A stretch of 64,000 bases of DNA from Austropuccinia psidii. Its lineage: Eukaryota; Basidiomycota; Pucciniomycetes; Pucciniales; Sphaerophragmiaceae. The stretch lies in assembly GCA_023105745.1 (NCBI GenBank), contig JALGQZ010000009.1, forward strand, positions 9,336,937 through 9,400,936, written 5' to 3'. The translations under genes were made by a program, and so were the position numbers. Positions 37,889 to 47,664 of the stretch are shown piece after piece. Numbering within the stretch: position 1 is the stretch's first letter; each line of letters begins with the position of its first letter. The notes below the pieces were generated by a model, which saw nothing but the letters and a program-made list of their open reading frames with translations, did not search any database and was not told the origin of the DNA.

Positions 37889-39211
37889 GATGGCTATTAT
37901 GAATTATTTGGGGACAGTTGGAAATTATATGATCAGGAAGGGGTAGCTAAAGGGAATTGAGACTAATAAACGCAGGTGGGGAACTTATATGAGAGACAGA
38001 AATGGACTCAAGGTGGGATGGCCTGTGGTTACGTGCATGGTCTTTAGGAAGATGGGCCTCTTGGGCTCATAATTTCCATATCCTATTTGGGGCATATATC
38101 AAGGCAATATGGCAAAAATGTGGGTGCACCAATATGACTTCTGGATCTGCAGCAAGTTATGCAACCTTTGGTGGACCAAGGTTGACATTAGCATATCCAA
38201 AATTGGGTGCGTGGTAGAAACGTATTGTGGAGGGGCATATTAGAGGCATGCAGGCATTTTTGCTGGTGTGACAGCAAACAATAAGCGTATCTTCCCCAGG
38301 CTAATTGTTGTACAGGGACCTACTGGGAAAAGTTGGCGGTTTCAAAAGACAATCTCATGGTTGGGATGTTTTTGTGTGGGTGGGTGAGATATGTTTGGTG
38401 GCATGCCACCAAAAATGAGTTTGGTTTTGCCTACACAAAAACAGGGTGACTGCCCCCTACTGGGATTCCAGGGGGGAATGTGTGGCATGATCAAAGGGGG
38501 CGCCGGCTGTGAGCCGTGATCCACATATACATCCACCCCTATTGCCTTTGGGGCAGGTACTAATCCACCCAGATTGGGATCAGGGTATTTGCCTCACGTG
38601 TGAGAAACTCTGGAGGAATAGCTCACCCGCCCAAGGTATTTTTTGGCTGGAAGCCAGGCGTCAAAACGTCTGCGGGGTGTGTGACAATGTGCGTCTCATG
38701 ACCCCCGGTGGCAGATCCCAACGCAATCATAGGCTGGGATTATGCTAATGGGGATGAGGCTGAAGCAAATCCACACTGATGGGCCTCAGGTTTCCACGCG
38801 CAAGTGGGTGAGCGTGTGCAGTCCAGCTGACCACCCGACCAAGCAAATAGCCGGTCGGAAGACTGGCGGTAAAAGGTCTGCCAGACATGTGAAAGTTGCC
38901 TGCATATGACCCATTGGGGGGTGTGTATGAAAGCGTGTGGCTGCCCAACAATGAGCGGGCGCAATAAACAAGCAGGGCCAGTCATCATTTGCCCTGACAA
39001 TGGCACCGGAGTGAATCCATTGTTTGCATATGACCCAAATCCTTAGTCATCCATGTATACACCCCTTACGTTAACTCATATTACACCCGCCTCTGCGTGT
39101 TTGTTAGGCAGAGCCCTCCAAAAAGGTGCATCAAAGTGATGCATTTGAGAAATTTGACTCAATGGCTTGAGGTTATTGCATGTTACATTGTTTTACAGCT
39201 TTTGCTCTGCC
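37889..39211. other. intergenic, locally GC-rich, no supported gene
   Basis: From about 38,400 to 39,010 the base composition is clearly more GC-rich than the surroundings. Overlapping frames of 60-90 codons lie on both strands, with no motif and no agreement with known families. This may be an old repeat or promoter-like DNA. I leave the frames out. Confidence 0.4.
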
Positions 39212-39258
39212 CCGACATTGTAGTACGTACAAAGGTGTACTATGTACTACAATGTCGG
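39212..39258. other. large hairpin-forming inverted repeat
   Basis: CCGACATTGTAGTAC (39,212-39,226) is matched by GTACTACAATGTCGG (39,244-39,258). The inner GTAC pair (39,227-39,230 and 39,237-39,240) extends the stem around an AAAGGT loop, with a 3-nt TAT bulge. No poly-U tail follows, so it is not a simple terminator. It may be a cruciform or a protein-binding palindrome. Confidence 0.85.
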
Positions 39259-39965
39259 CTGTACAAATTGGGATGGAGTAATATTCCCCCCACCTGCATG
39301 CATATTACTGATCAGGATCCACCTTCCGATTGTCTACATACATGTGGCTCATGTGCCACATGCTCAGCCTTGTGTTTCACCCAATTTGCACATGCAAGCT
39401 GAGCATGTCATGGTCAAAAGCTCAGTGTGGAAGATCTCGGTAGAGCCATGGTTGCAACCATTTTTGCAATAGTTCATTGGAAGGCTCAGCTTGGAGCACT
39501 TCACCAAATTGTGTGATATGCTGCGCCTGGCTGAAATGTCATCCAATGCTGTGCCAAATGCTCAGATTGTGTGCTTACAAAAATGACCTAGCAATTGCCC
39601 AGCATGGTGCATTTGATATTGTTATATCAATAGCTCAATAAAGCTCACGCTGTATTCACTTGTCATACAGCTGCCCAACCCTTTGTTCAAACACTATCAC
39701 CCAGCCATAAGGCCTGTATGATTGCTGTGGTCACCTGTGACCAAATGCACCACATGCTTTTCTGCATGGGGCATTTGTGGATTGCACCCACCGTGCACTT
39801 CCAACAATGCCCTCACAAAAGCCCTCCCAGTCGATTGGGTGGCTATTTAAGGAAACAAAGGGGATTTCGCTGAGTCTGAAAATTCAATCAATTGCAATAC
39901 TCAGCCAGAACCCCGTTGTTCCTCTGCCTCATGCAAGCATTTCCCTTCTCAGTCGCAGCATTGGC
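39259..39965. other. upstream region of the Zn(2)-C6-like gene, no gene seen
   Basis: There are short frames on both strands only. Repeated ATGCTCAG and CAAATGCAC words link this DNA with the 56-bp array that follows. Confidence 0.35.
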
Positions 39966-40189
39966 TGCGACTGAGCTTCAATTTTGCCAACATGCCCTGA
40001 AGCTGAGCATTTTTTGGGTGCTGCGACTGAGCTTCAATTTTGCCGACACGCCTTGAAGCTGAGCATTTGTTGGGTGCTGCGACTGAGATTCAATTTTACC
40101 AACAGGCCTTGAAGGGGAGCATTTGTCGGGTGCTGCAATGGAGCTTCAATTTTGCTGACATGCCTTGAAGCTGAGCCTTTGTTGGGTGC
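39966..40189 (+). repeat. four copies of a 56-bp tandem repeat
   Basis: Units start at 39,966, 40,022, 40,078 and 40,134, with a partial unit at 40,190. Each reads approximately TGCGACTGAGCTTCAATTTT, then GCC(G/A)ACA(C/T)GCCTTGAAGCTGAGC, then ATTTGTTGGGTGC. The period is exactly 56. The array ends about 15 bases before the CCAAT-type and TATA boxes of the downstream gene, so it could be a promoter or enhancer array. Confidence 0.93.
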
Positions 40190-40202
40190 TGCAACTGCTG
40201 CG

Positions 40203-40231
40203 ATTGGCTCAGCTTCACCATGGTATAAAAG
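40203..40231 (+). promoter_or_regulatory. core promoter: ATTGG (inverted CCAAT) and TATAAAAG
   Basis: ATTGG lies at 40,203-40,207 and TATAAAAG at 40,224-40,231. A pyrimidine-rich stretch follows (40,255-40,500), as is usual around fungal transcription starts. The ATG of the next gene is at 40,621, directly after TTTTTTTTAG, which could be the acceptor of a leader intron. Confidence 0.65.
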
Positions 40232-40620
40232 ACCATCTTCGCCCAACAAGCCCTCCACTTTTTTTCTCACGTGCTCCACTTTCTGCCAGATCACCTGCTT
40301 TTCTTAATTTTGTGCATATTCCCCCTTGTCTTTCTGCCTTGCAACTCTTTTCTATCACACTGCACTGACCCCACTACCCTTCCTTCCCGCTTATACATCC
40401 AGAACCCCCCTTCTATCCACCTCATGAATTTCCTCCATTTAAAACTTTTTTCCCCATTATTTTTTTCTTCATGACTCTCTTCCAGACTTTTAAAAACTCC
40501 TGACTAGAGTGTCTTTATTTCTTTTCTGTTTTAACTTTATATAATTCATCGTATGTCTTCATTTTCTTTCTTGATTGTTTACTTTCTATTCAGTTACTAA
40601 CCTCAAGTGTTTTTTTTTAG

Positions 40621-41935
40621 ATGACGTGCACTTTATGCACCAAGCAGGGTATCCCCTGCATTTGTTCCTCAACAACGACCAACACTTGTGATGCTTGCCG
40701 ACAAGCACACAAGGAATGTTTGTTCTTTGTCCGCCCCTTCCGACCACATGGCCAGAGGAGTTGCCCCCCCCCCCAAGACTCCTTTGTGGTCAAAGATGAT
40801 GAAACTATTTCCAAGCGCAAATGGACACCGGGACCCCCAGCAGGCTGACGGGAATGATTCCGGACAATTAGCCTAGTCCCCTCAAATATTGATTTGTCCA
40901 CCCCCTCCTAGGCCACCATACAATGGTCACTTCACTCCTTGACCAGAGGGAAGTGATTATCCGGCCGTTGAAGGATGGCGATGGCAAGAGGACATTCGAG
41001 CTTGGGCCGATCATCACCATGTCTTGTCACCAATGGGATTCAAACGCCAAAGTAAGTTGTCTTTCTCCTCCTTATCTCATTTCTCTTCACACAATAATAC
41101 TGACTTTTTTCCATTACTCATAGAACAAAACCCACCAAATCCCCCCTGACAAGACTCTCCCATTCCTAGTTTGCCTCACGAGCAAACCCCATGCCAACCC
41201 ACTCCAGGCCCGAGTGGCACCCAATGGTTGGAGGAATTATTGCGTGGTAAGCAGCCAAATTTTCATTTAATTTTCACTTTCACTTGCGAGTCAAGTTAAC
41301 TGACTCTTACTCCTTTTTTAGAACCCTCCCAAACCAAAGAGCCACCTATTCCTGGCCTGAGTCCATCCTCTGAACCACCTCAGGACTTTCCAACTCATGA
41401 GCCAGAACCTGAGGTGGCTCCGCCGCAATCCACAGAGGAACCTTTTGGTAAGTCACCATTTCTCTTTCTTCACTCCGATCAACTTTTCCTCACCTTTTCT
41501 TCGACCATCTCCAGCTTGTCCAGCCACTCCCGGCTCAATAATTATCATTGACAATATGCCCGTCAGATCCCCCCCTTTTTCTTCCGCGACTCCACCACCT
41601 TCCCCTCCACTCCAACCCTGGTTCCCTCCCCAGTGCCCCCAAGAACCCCAACGCCTCCTCCCCCCCGGTGCAAAGCCCCTCTCATTCCCACAATGATGCT
41701 CGCCAGGAATTTACCAACTTTGATGATTCCTTGAGCCATCGTCCACAAATCAATCAACTGAATCTTGCTGGAGAATCACCGCTTGCTCCACATGATTCCT
41801 TTCATGGATGCAACTCATCAAAATGAGATGCACCGGGAATTCCAGGAGGAACTAAACTCCCTCCTTGGCCAGGCACTGGAGTCTTATCAAAAGGAGAAAA
41901 TCACCGGGATAGTCTCCAAATTCTTAGAAAAATAA
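40621..41935 (+). pseudogene. Zn(2)-C6-like cysteine-motif protein of a repeated rust family, broken
   Basis: The start MTCTLCTKQGIPC carries CX2CX6C and, nine residues on, CDACRQAHKEC carries CX2CX6C, the spacing of a fungal Zn(2)-C6 DNA-binding cluster. Exon 1 then has TGA 40,846-40,848, another TGA and a TAG, with the frame recovered at 40,923 (VTSLLDQREVIIRP, RTFELGPIITMSCHQWDSNA). Introns with clean borders are 41,052-41,123, 41,247-41,331 and 41,448-41,514. Between them come THQIPPDKTLPFLVCL and EPPIPGLSPSSEPP. The C-terminus is MHREFQEELNSLLGQALESY to TAA 41,933-41,935. I recall this protein type as highly repeated in Austropuccinia predictions. Its role is unknown; a mobile-element origin is possible. 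Confidence 0.65.
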
Positions 41936-42357
41936 AAATTTAAAAAAGAACAATCTCATTACTTCCTCATTTGATCTTTTGTAATACTTTCTTTCAAATA
42001 AATTATTTGTATTGAATGATTGTTATTTTCCATTTATATTACATTCTTTGCGCACGTGAAATTATATTTTCCTCAATGGTTCAAATATCCTATTGCGTGA
42101 GAATAATTTTTGTAAGTGCCCCACCAAAAGTTTGAGTGAGTATTTGTTTGTGTGAACTTCTTTTGCCAAAAATGCGCCGCTAGTCACCATTACCGTCTCC
42201 TATATTTTCTTCTTCCATGGTTTAGAGCCATATCAAATCTTTACTGTAAAAAAGTGGGAGGTTCCCACATGTGAGCAATCCACTCCAGATTCATGAGACA
42301 TTGCCTTTCCTATGGTCACATGCTATTAATCTTAGTCATGTATTGAACTGTTTAAAT
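41936..42357. other. 3' flank, no gene seen
   Basis: An AATAAA-type signal lies near 41,998 (CAAATAAATTATTTG) and could end the preceding transcript. The rest is AT-rich with no coding signal. Confidence 0.4.
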
Positions 42358-42760
42358 TGTCGGGAAGCTTCACAAGCATAAGGAGTTGCATGTGAATTGT
42401 CGGACGCCTGCACAGGTGTCAAGAATATTTAGCATTTTCAGAACATGCACAAGCATAAAGAATCGCTTTAATTGTTAGGAACCTGCACAAGTGTCAGGAT
42501 TTGCATGTCAACTATCAGATGCCTGAACTGGCGTAAAAAAACTGTTAAATTGTCAGGAACCTGCACAACATAAGGATTGGTATGTGAATTGTCGGGAGCC
42601 TGCACAGGCGTAAGAAATTTTCAGCATTTTTGGGAACCTTCACAAGCATAAGGATTGGCGTGTGAATTGTCTGAAGCCTGCACAGGCCTAAGGAACTTTT
42701 AGCATTGTCGGGAATCTTCACAAGCGTAAGGATTTGCGTGTGAAGCATTGGCATCCTGGA
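42358..42760 (+). repeat. diverged ~77-bp tandem repeat array
   Basis: About five imperfect units are built on TTGTCGGGAACCTGCACAAG, then CGTAAGGATTGGC(G/A)TGTGAA, then a second TTGTCGGAAGCCTGCACAGG half. Unit starts fall near 42,358, 42,471, 42,550, 42,626 and 42,703. Each unit contains two related half-units. The word AAGCGTAAGGAT is shared with the 51-bp minisatellite at 59.7-60.4 kb. Confidence 0.8.
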
Positions 42761-42948
42761 CAGGAGGAAGAAACCAGGACATATGTACGATGGCATGCCA
42801 CTGTACATAATCCACTTCACCCCTTTTTCATGTGAGCCACCCTCTCTCCCGCACTCCAAACCATCCAATCCTGGTGTATATTGTCCTCTGCCTTACCCCA
42901 CCATTATTTAACCATCACCCTGCAATTCCAACACACATGCAAATCTCC

Positions 42949-43937
42949 TCATTCTTTGAATTGGCATGAGATTTTATGACCATCCCTTATTTGATAGCCC
43001 GCTGCCTTGCCAATCTCATAATAGATGTGGCTTTTTTGGCACATTGTTTTTGCCAACCTCCTTGAGCATTGCGCGGACATACCCACAAGTGTTGTGCTTT
43101 CGTTGTCCTGTGCTGGATCAGTATAATGAAAAAATGTACTACTGGCCCACACTACCTGAATGAGCCCATGACATGCGGATAGATCAATCCAAAAATGCTC
43201 ATTTGGGAAAATCAATTTCCCCCTGTACACCGCTTTGACACATCTCTTTGAATTTGGCCGGTCCGCTTATCAGCTTGAAGCCACCATCCTGAACCATACA
43301 GTGATTCATCCTTATCAAGATGAGGTGAGTTTTTGAATCCATTCATGGTGAAAGTGAGTGCGGAAGCAAACTTGCATGCACCCTGATTTGTTGGAATATT
43401 GCCTTCAGAGTTGACTTAATCAAAAGATGGAACCCCCAATGAGTTGTAGCAATTTTGACTCTTCTGAAATACATTATCCCCACATATCGTAAGGATGGAC
43501 CTAGAATGCAACCCACCGAGCTAAGATTGGCACCTCGGTTCTGCCATTCATCTTTTGTGTTTTCAATTTTCACAACACTTCCATACAAACAAAATTGTTC
43601 ATTATTTGTGCTGCATTTGCACCACCCAATTGCGAACATAAATCCCTCCATTTGTTGCAATTGGGTCGGTGAATCTCTTTTCGCAAAATAAGAATTGCGA
43701 TAAGTCATCCCATTGATTGACCTCAACTTCACTCATTGTTGTGAATGGTCTGAATTCAACAAGGGCAATGAGTAATCCGGTAGAAGAGAAAATTGCCACA
43801 TGGCAAAAGTGAATGCCTTTGATCTTATTGACATCCACAACCCTCTGAATTTCACTTGGGGTCATATTTGCTGATACTGGCATTGATATTTGTGCTGTTG
43901 GTCAAGAGGAGGAAAACAACCTATTCTTTTGGGCCAT
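42949..43937 (-). pseudogene. TET/JBP-like 2OG-Fe(II) oxygenase, copy A
   Basis: The start is inferred at ATG 43,937 (MAQKNRLFSSS), with an in-frame TGA soon after, then IPV-type text NMTPSEIQRVVDVNKIKGIHFCHVAIFSSTG and NQWDDLSQFLF. Frame changes at G runs lead to GFMFAIGWCKCST, GCILGPSLRYVG, then FTMNGFKNSPHLDKDESLYG with the HxD iron-binding motif (codons at 43,314-43,322), and finally FPNEHFWIDLSACHGLIQVVW and ESTTLVGMSAQCSRRL, the conserved C-terminal region, to a stop at 42,949. I recognise this as the TET/JBP-like oxygenase family expanded in basidiomycetes, including rusts. It would oxidise a nucleic-acid base or another substrate. Broken by one stop and about three frameshifts. Confidence 0.75.
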
Positions 43938-44088
43938 TTTTCCCTCATTTGTTGCAATTGGGTCGGTGAATCTCTTTTTGTAAAATAAGAATTGTGATAA
44001 GTCATCCCATTGATTGACCTCAACTTCACTCATTGTTGTGAATGGTCTGAATTTGACAAGGGCAATGAGTAATCCGGTAGAAGAGAAA
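43938..44088 (-). pseudogene. partial third copy of the oxygenase N-terminal region
   Basis: About 147 bp repeats the segment at 43,648-43,795 (IFSSTGLLIALVKFRPF, NQWDDLSQFLF, FTDPIATN) and sits directly before copy A, giving a chimeric frame at 43,902-44,096. It ends exactly where the E3 5' LTR begins, at AGAAGAGAAAA. Confidence 0.8.
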
Positions 44089-46081
44089 ATGACCACATAC
44101 CCAATAAGGTCACAAAAAGACTCAGAATAATTTTATTAAAATTACTTAGAACAATTATACATTAAAAATAATTACTTAAATATACAAAAAATACCATAAA
44201 TTGGTATAAAAATTGGTTTAACTTAAACGCCAATGAATCAAAATGTGAAATAAATTATACCATTGGATTCCCCATGGAAAAATACACATATACCATTTTT
44301 ATCACATATCTGTAAAGTCAATATTTGATGAATTATAAGGTATAATACCTTATAAAAACCATAAAACTTTATTTATCTCAAGAACTAATGAAACAACATG
44401 TGAAATAAATTGTACCAGTGGATTCCCCAAGAAATTCCACACATAAAACTATTAATGAGCTAATTTAAAATGTTAATACTTAAGGAATAAACCTGAATAT
44501 ATGCACTTTTTTGGTCAACGCATATATTCAAGGATCATAGCTAATATCTCCTAAACTATACATGATAGAATGATGAACAAAAAATAAAGTTACCACGTAA
44601 TTACTGTATAAACACAGATATGAACTTTATTTTACAAATTATAAACAAGGTTAAAACCTATGATGAAATATTGATAAAAATCAACAGAGCTGTTGACCAC
44701 TTTGTTTTGAAAGTGGTCCAAACTTAAAAAAAAGTATACGGTTGGATTCTACTAGTTCATTCGTGAAGAATGATGTAATTTTTATTATTAAATTCAGGGT
44801 ATAACCCCCTGAAATCAAGGTTTGAAGTTTAAAATATTAAATTTTGACAGAAAAGATGAGTTACAAGAAAAATCATCAAAATTAGAGTTTCGATGATGTA
44901 ATGAAAAGCTCTTGGAAGAATAATAAGGTTATGCAAGGCTATCAGAATTCACTCTCTGAATTGCTGTAGCGTGAAAATCTTAAAAGTTATTGAGGATCAA
45001 AGTTTGAGCTTAATTTGAGCAGTTATGATCACTCACAGTAACCTTAATTTAAGTTTAACAGTCTTAAGAGTGATAAAATTGGTGAATACTATTAGTTTAT
45101 GATTAAAACTAATAAAATCCACGAAATTTGGGGTTCTTCCAAGCCTCTGATGTCATCCACTTTAGAGTTATAGTGATAACTCTAAATAATGGTGTAATAA
45201 TGATGTAATATGGTTTGATCATGATGTAATCATCTCCAAACCTTAAAATATTGATCAATTCCAGTGGATATGATCAGTAAACGTCTACTAGAAGCCTGTT
45301 GGAATCTAGGAGGGAGGTATTTACTATAAATAGAGCTCTTTTTACTCTATTTTCCCCTCAGAGGCATCAAAAACATTAAATCAATTAAATAAAAGGTAAT
45401 TTTCTTTATTCTTTATATATAAAACTCTTATATTATTAAAGACCAAAGATCATCTTATTGTTAATCACTGCTTTTACGTGATTAAATCAATTCTTTAATT
45501 GTTTTTGTCATAAATCTCTCTAAAAACTCATTTCCACGTAAAATCAAGAAATTTAGTAAATTTTCTTTATTTTTTATTGTAAATACAATTTGAAAAGGTT
45601 GTATTATATTCTTTTGGCGTAAAATATCTCAAAATTATTATTTTAAGTGTTAAGAGTAGGTTATTTCATCTTATTATAATAATTTCTCTCTTATTATTAC
45701 ACTTAATAATTCTTAATTAATATAAATAGTATTTATATTAATTTATAACTTTAATATTGGTAATATTATTGTTATTAATTGTTTTTTATTTATAAAAAAC
45801 AATTTTTCACGCCTTTATTATTTGTTGGTAACAATAATAAAGAGCTTTTTAAATATATTAATTATTTTATATTAATATATTTATTTATTATATTATATTT
45901 TCATAATATAAATTATATTATTATATTTATTTAATAATATAATTATTTTACGCCATAATAATAATAATTATTTATTATTATTATATTTTTAATTTTATTT
46001 ATTCAATTCATAAGGACATTCAGAGTACAATAAGTAATAAATTAGTAATTTTTACTTATTGTTTCATAGTCAAACCTTATA
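44089..46081 (+). repeat. E3 5' LTR, truncated at its start
   Basis: It lacks the 16-base start TGTGAGCCTTTGAGAT present in the 3' LTR and has a few small indels relative to it (for example ~17 bp missing near 44,140). The end is CAAACCTTATA, with one change from CCTTACA. Confidence 0.92.
45325..45332 (+). promoter_or_regulatory. TATA box of the E3 LTR promoter
   Basis: TATAAATA is followed within ~70 nt by AATAAAAG|GTAATT (45,396), a splice-donor-like site. The same pair recurs in the 3' LTR at 53,999-54,006. Confidence 0.65.
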
Positions 46082-46102
46082 TTTGGGGGCCTGGCCGTGA
46101 TA
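46082..46102 (+). other. E3 primer binding site
   Basis: TTTGGGGGCCTGGCCGTGATA lies immediately downstream of the 5' LTR. The complement ends CCCCCA-3' and has a C at the T-stem position 61 equivalent, so it fits a tRNA 3' end with discriminator C. I cannot name the tRNA; proline is a possibility because of C73. Confidence 0.75.
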
Positions 46103-46588
46103 TTTACTTAAAAAGACCTTTAAAAAGATTCTAATTGGGTTTATCCAATAATAAATTATATTTATAATCATAAAATTATATAATAATTTTATATTTTATT
46201 GATTTTAAAAGCTATTGAGGCATTTGGAAAGCAATTGTACTGTCTTACATGTGGTTTTTCACATCCTTAGACTTGCAAGAACTTTCTTTGAGTGACTCTA
46301 GTGATTAAAAAAGATATTTCATAAATTAAAAATACTTTTATTATAATTTAATTTTATAAGAATCATATTCATTTTTTATTTTATTCTTTAAAAAAATAAA
46401 AATATAAAAAATATTAAAAAAAATTAAAAAACAATAAAAAAAGTTATTTTTATTTCATTTTTATTAATTTCTTTATTTATTTCAATTTTTCAAAGATATT
46501 AAAGCAATTTCTACGTGGAAAATTGCCATATCTTTCCAAAAAATAAACACTTCTTATAAAAAGACCTATATTTATTTGTCTTTTTTAG
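46103..46588 (+). other. E3 leader, untranslated
   Basis: This is very AT-rich non-coding leader ending at the TCTTTTTTAG|TG acceptor-like site. It holds no gene. Confidence 0.6.
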
Positions 46589-46738
46589 TGTTTGAAGATA
46601 ACCCAACAGAAGACAACCAAGCTACTGTTGAGAGATTGGTGGAAGAAGCTTGTCAAAGTTCTCCAACACCAGTTATCACTAAAAGAAAGAAAGCTAAGAA
46701 ATTAGACTTTCCAGGACCCACCATTCAAGACTCTGAAG
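46589..46738 (+). CDS. E3 leader exon (exon 2)
   Basis: The stretch has 49 codons with no stop and no ATG in any frame, reading FEDNPTEDNQATVERLVEEA, then SPTPVITKRKKAKKLDFPGP. It is bounded by TTTTTTAG|TG and TCTGAAG|GTGAGC, an intron of 88 nt (46,739-46,826) that ends ATGACTACCAG. Splicing joins it in phase 1 to EEVPNTPSNQMELDSEVELI in frame A. It shares an SP-P--ITK motif with E2. Confidence 0.5.
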
Positions 46739-46815
46739 GTGAGCACCTCTTTTATAATTTCCATAAAAAGAATTTTTATTCTAAAATAATTTTATTTGTC
46801 TTATTTTTTTAAATT

Positions 46816-47664
46816 ATGACTACCAGAAGAGGTTCCCAATACTCCATCCAATCAGATGGAGCTGGACTCAGAAGTAGAACTGATCCCTCAAAAGGGAAAA
46901 GAAAGGGCAATATCTCCTGTGGAACAGAATCCACACAAGGAAGTGCCTTATCCCAAAGGCAAGTCCCAGAAATGCCCATAATATCTGAGCCTGAATTGGA
47001 ACTAAGTATGAGTAACTCAAACAGGTACAAATCACATTCAGAGGGCTCAAATAGACATCTACATGAGCCAGTACAAGCAGTATTACACAGTGTATAAGGA
47101 CAAAGATTGGGAAATGTTGCCTCAAATACACCAAGGAGTGATGAACCCCTGGCACATCCTGAAAAAGTTCCTCAAAGAGGAGGAGATAGTGAAATACTCC
47201 AATGGATGGAATCCACTGGCATCCAAACCTCAAATCAAAAAAATCAAGGATTACCATGCCAAAAAGAGGGAGGCAACCAAGGAAGAAGCCCCAGTAGCTT
47301 CTACAAGCAAGCCCCAAGCCAACCCACTTCCCCAAGAAGGGAAGAAGAACAAGAAGAAGCATTTGAGGAAACCATATTCCCCAAGCTACAGGATCCCAAG
47401 AATCCAAAAGGATGCCATGGACAATGTTTTCAACATGGCCAGAACCTTGATGGAATTCAATTACAAGGAAGAGCAAAGAATGAGACAACCTCATTTCCCA
47501 AAGAAATAACCTTGTCCAAAGATGTTGTAAATACTTTAACAGAAATTAAAAATAGTATATTACCTCTAAAAGAAATTAAAAATAGTTTATTATCACTACA
47601 AGAAATAAATAACAATTTATCTTCTTTAACAAAAATTGTTGTGCAAAACATAAAAAAAAATTGA
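46816..47664 (+). CDS. E3 gag N-terminal region, frame B
   Basis: Frame B starts with ATG 46,816 (MTTRRGSQYSIQSDGAG) inside the proposed intron. It meets TAA at 47,095-47,097 and is otherwise open to TGA at 47,664, ending with EIKNSILPLKEIKNSLLSLQ, probable coiled coil. At the end it runs into a nine-A tract, and the downstream capsid frame is one base different. One fewer A would restore a single frame. It is the upstream part of the gag-pol frame. Confidence 0.65.
46827..47509 (+). CDS. E3 overlapping ORF, frame A
   Basis: From the acceptor at 46,826 it reads about 50 codons, then three stops between 46,979 and 47,015, then is open from about 47,018 to TAA 47,507-47,509. It carries AQIDIYMSQYKQYYTVYKDK, WEMLPQIHQGVMN, ILKKFL, NGWNPLASK, a Lys/Pro-rich linker and YRIPRIQKDAMDNVFNMART. 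All of these positions match E1 frame A. The function is unknown. Confidence 0.6.

Noticed and set aside
38740..39006. Overlapping 60-88 codon frames in the GC-rich patch
   Set aside because: Three frames on one strand are open together, which reflects base composition, and none has a motif or a neighbour relation.
46868..47494. 208-codon minus-strand frame opposite the E3 gag overlap
   Set aside because: Hydrophobic-rich antisense frame caused by the purine-rich sense strand; not kept in E1 or E2.
47490..47520. A -1 ribosomal frameshift site (T TTC CCA) before the frame A stop in E3, linking frame A to gag-pol
   Set aside because: The heptamer pattern is present only in E3. E1 and E2 have no slippery sequence at the equivalent stop, and in E2 the -1 frame hits TAA at once. 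Separate initiation or splicing explains all three better.
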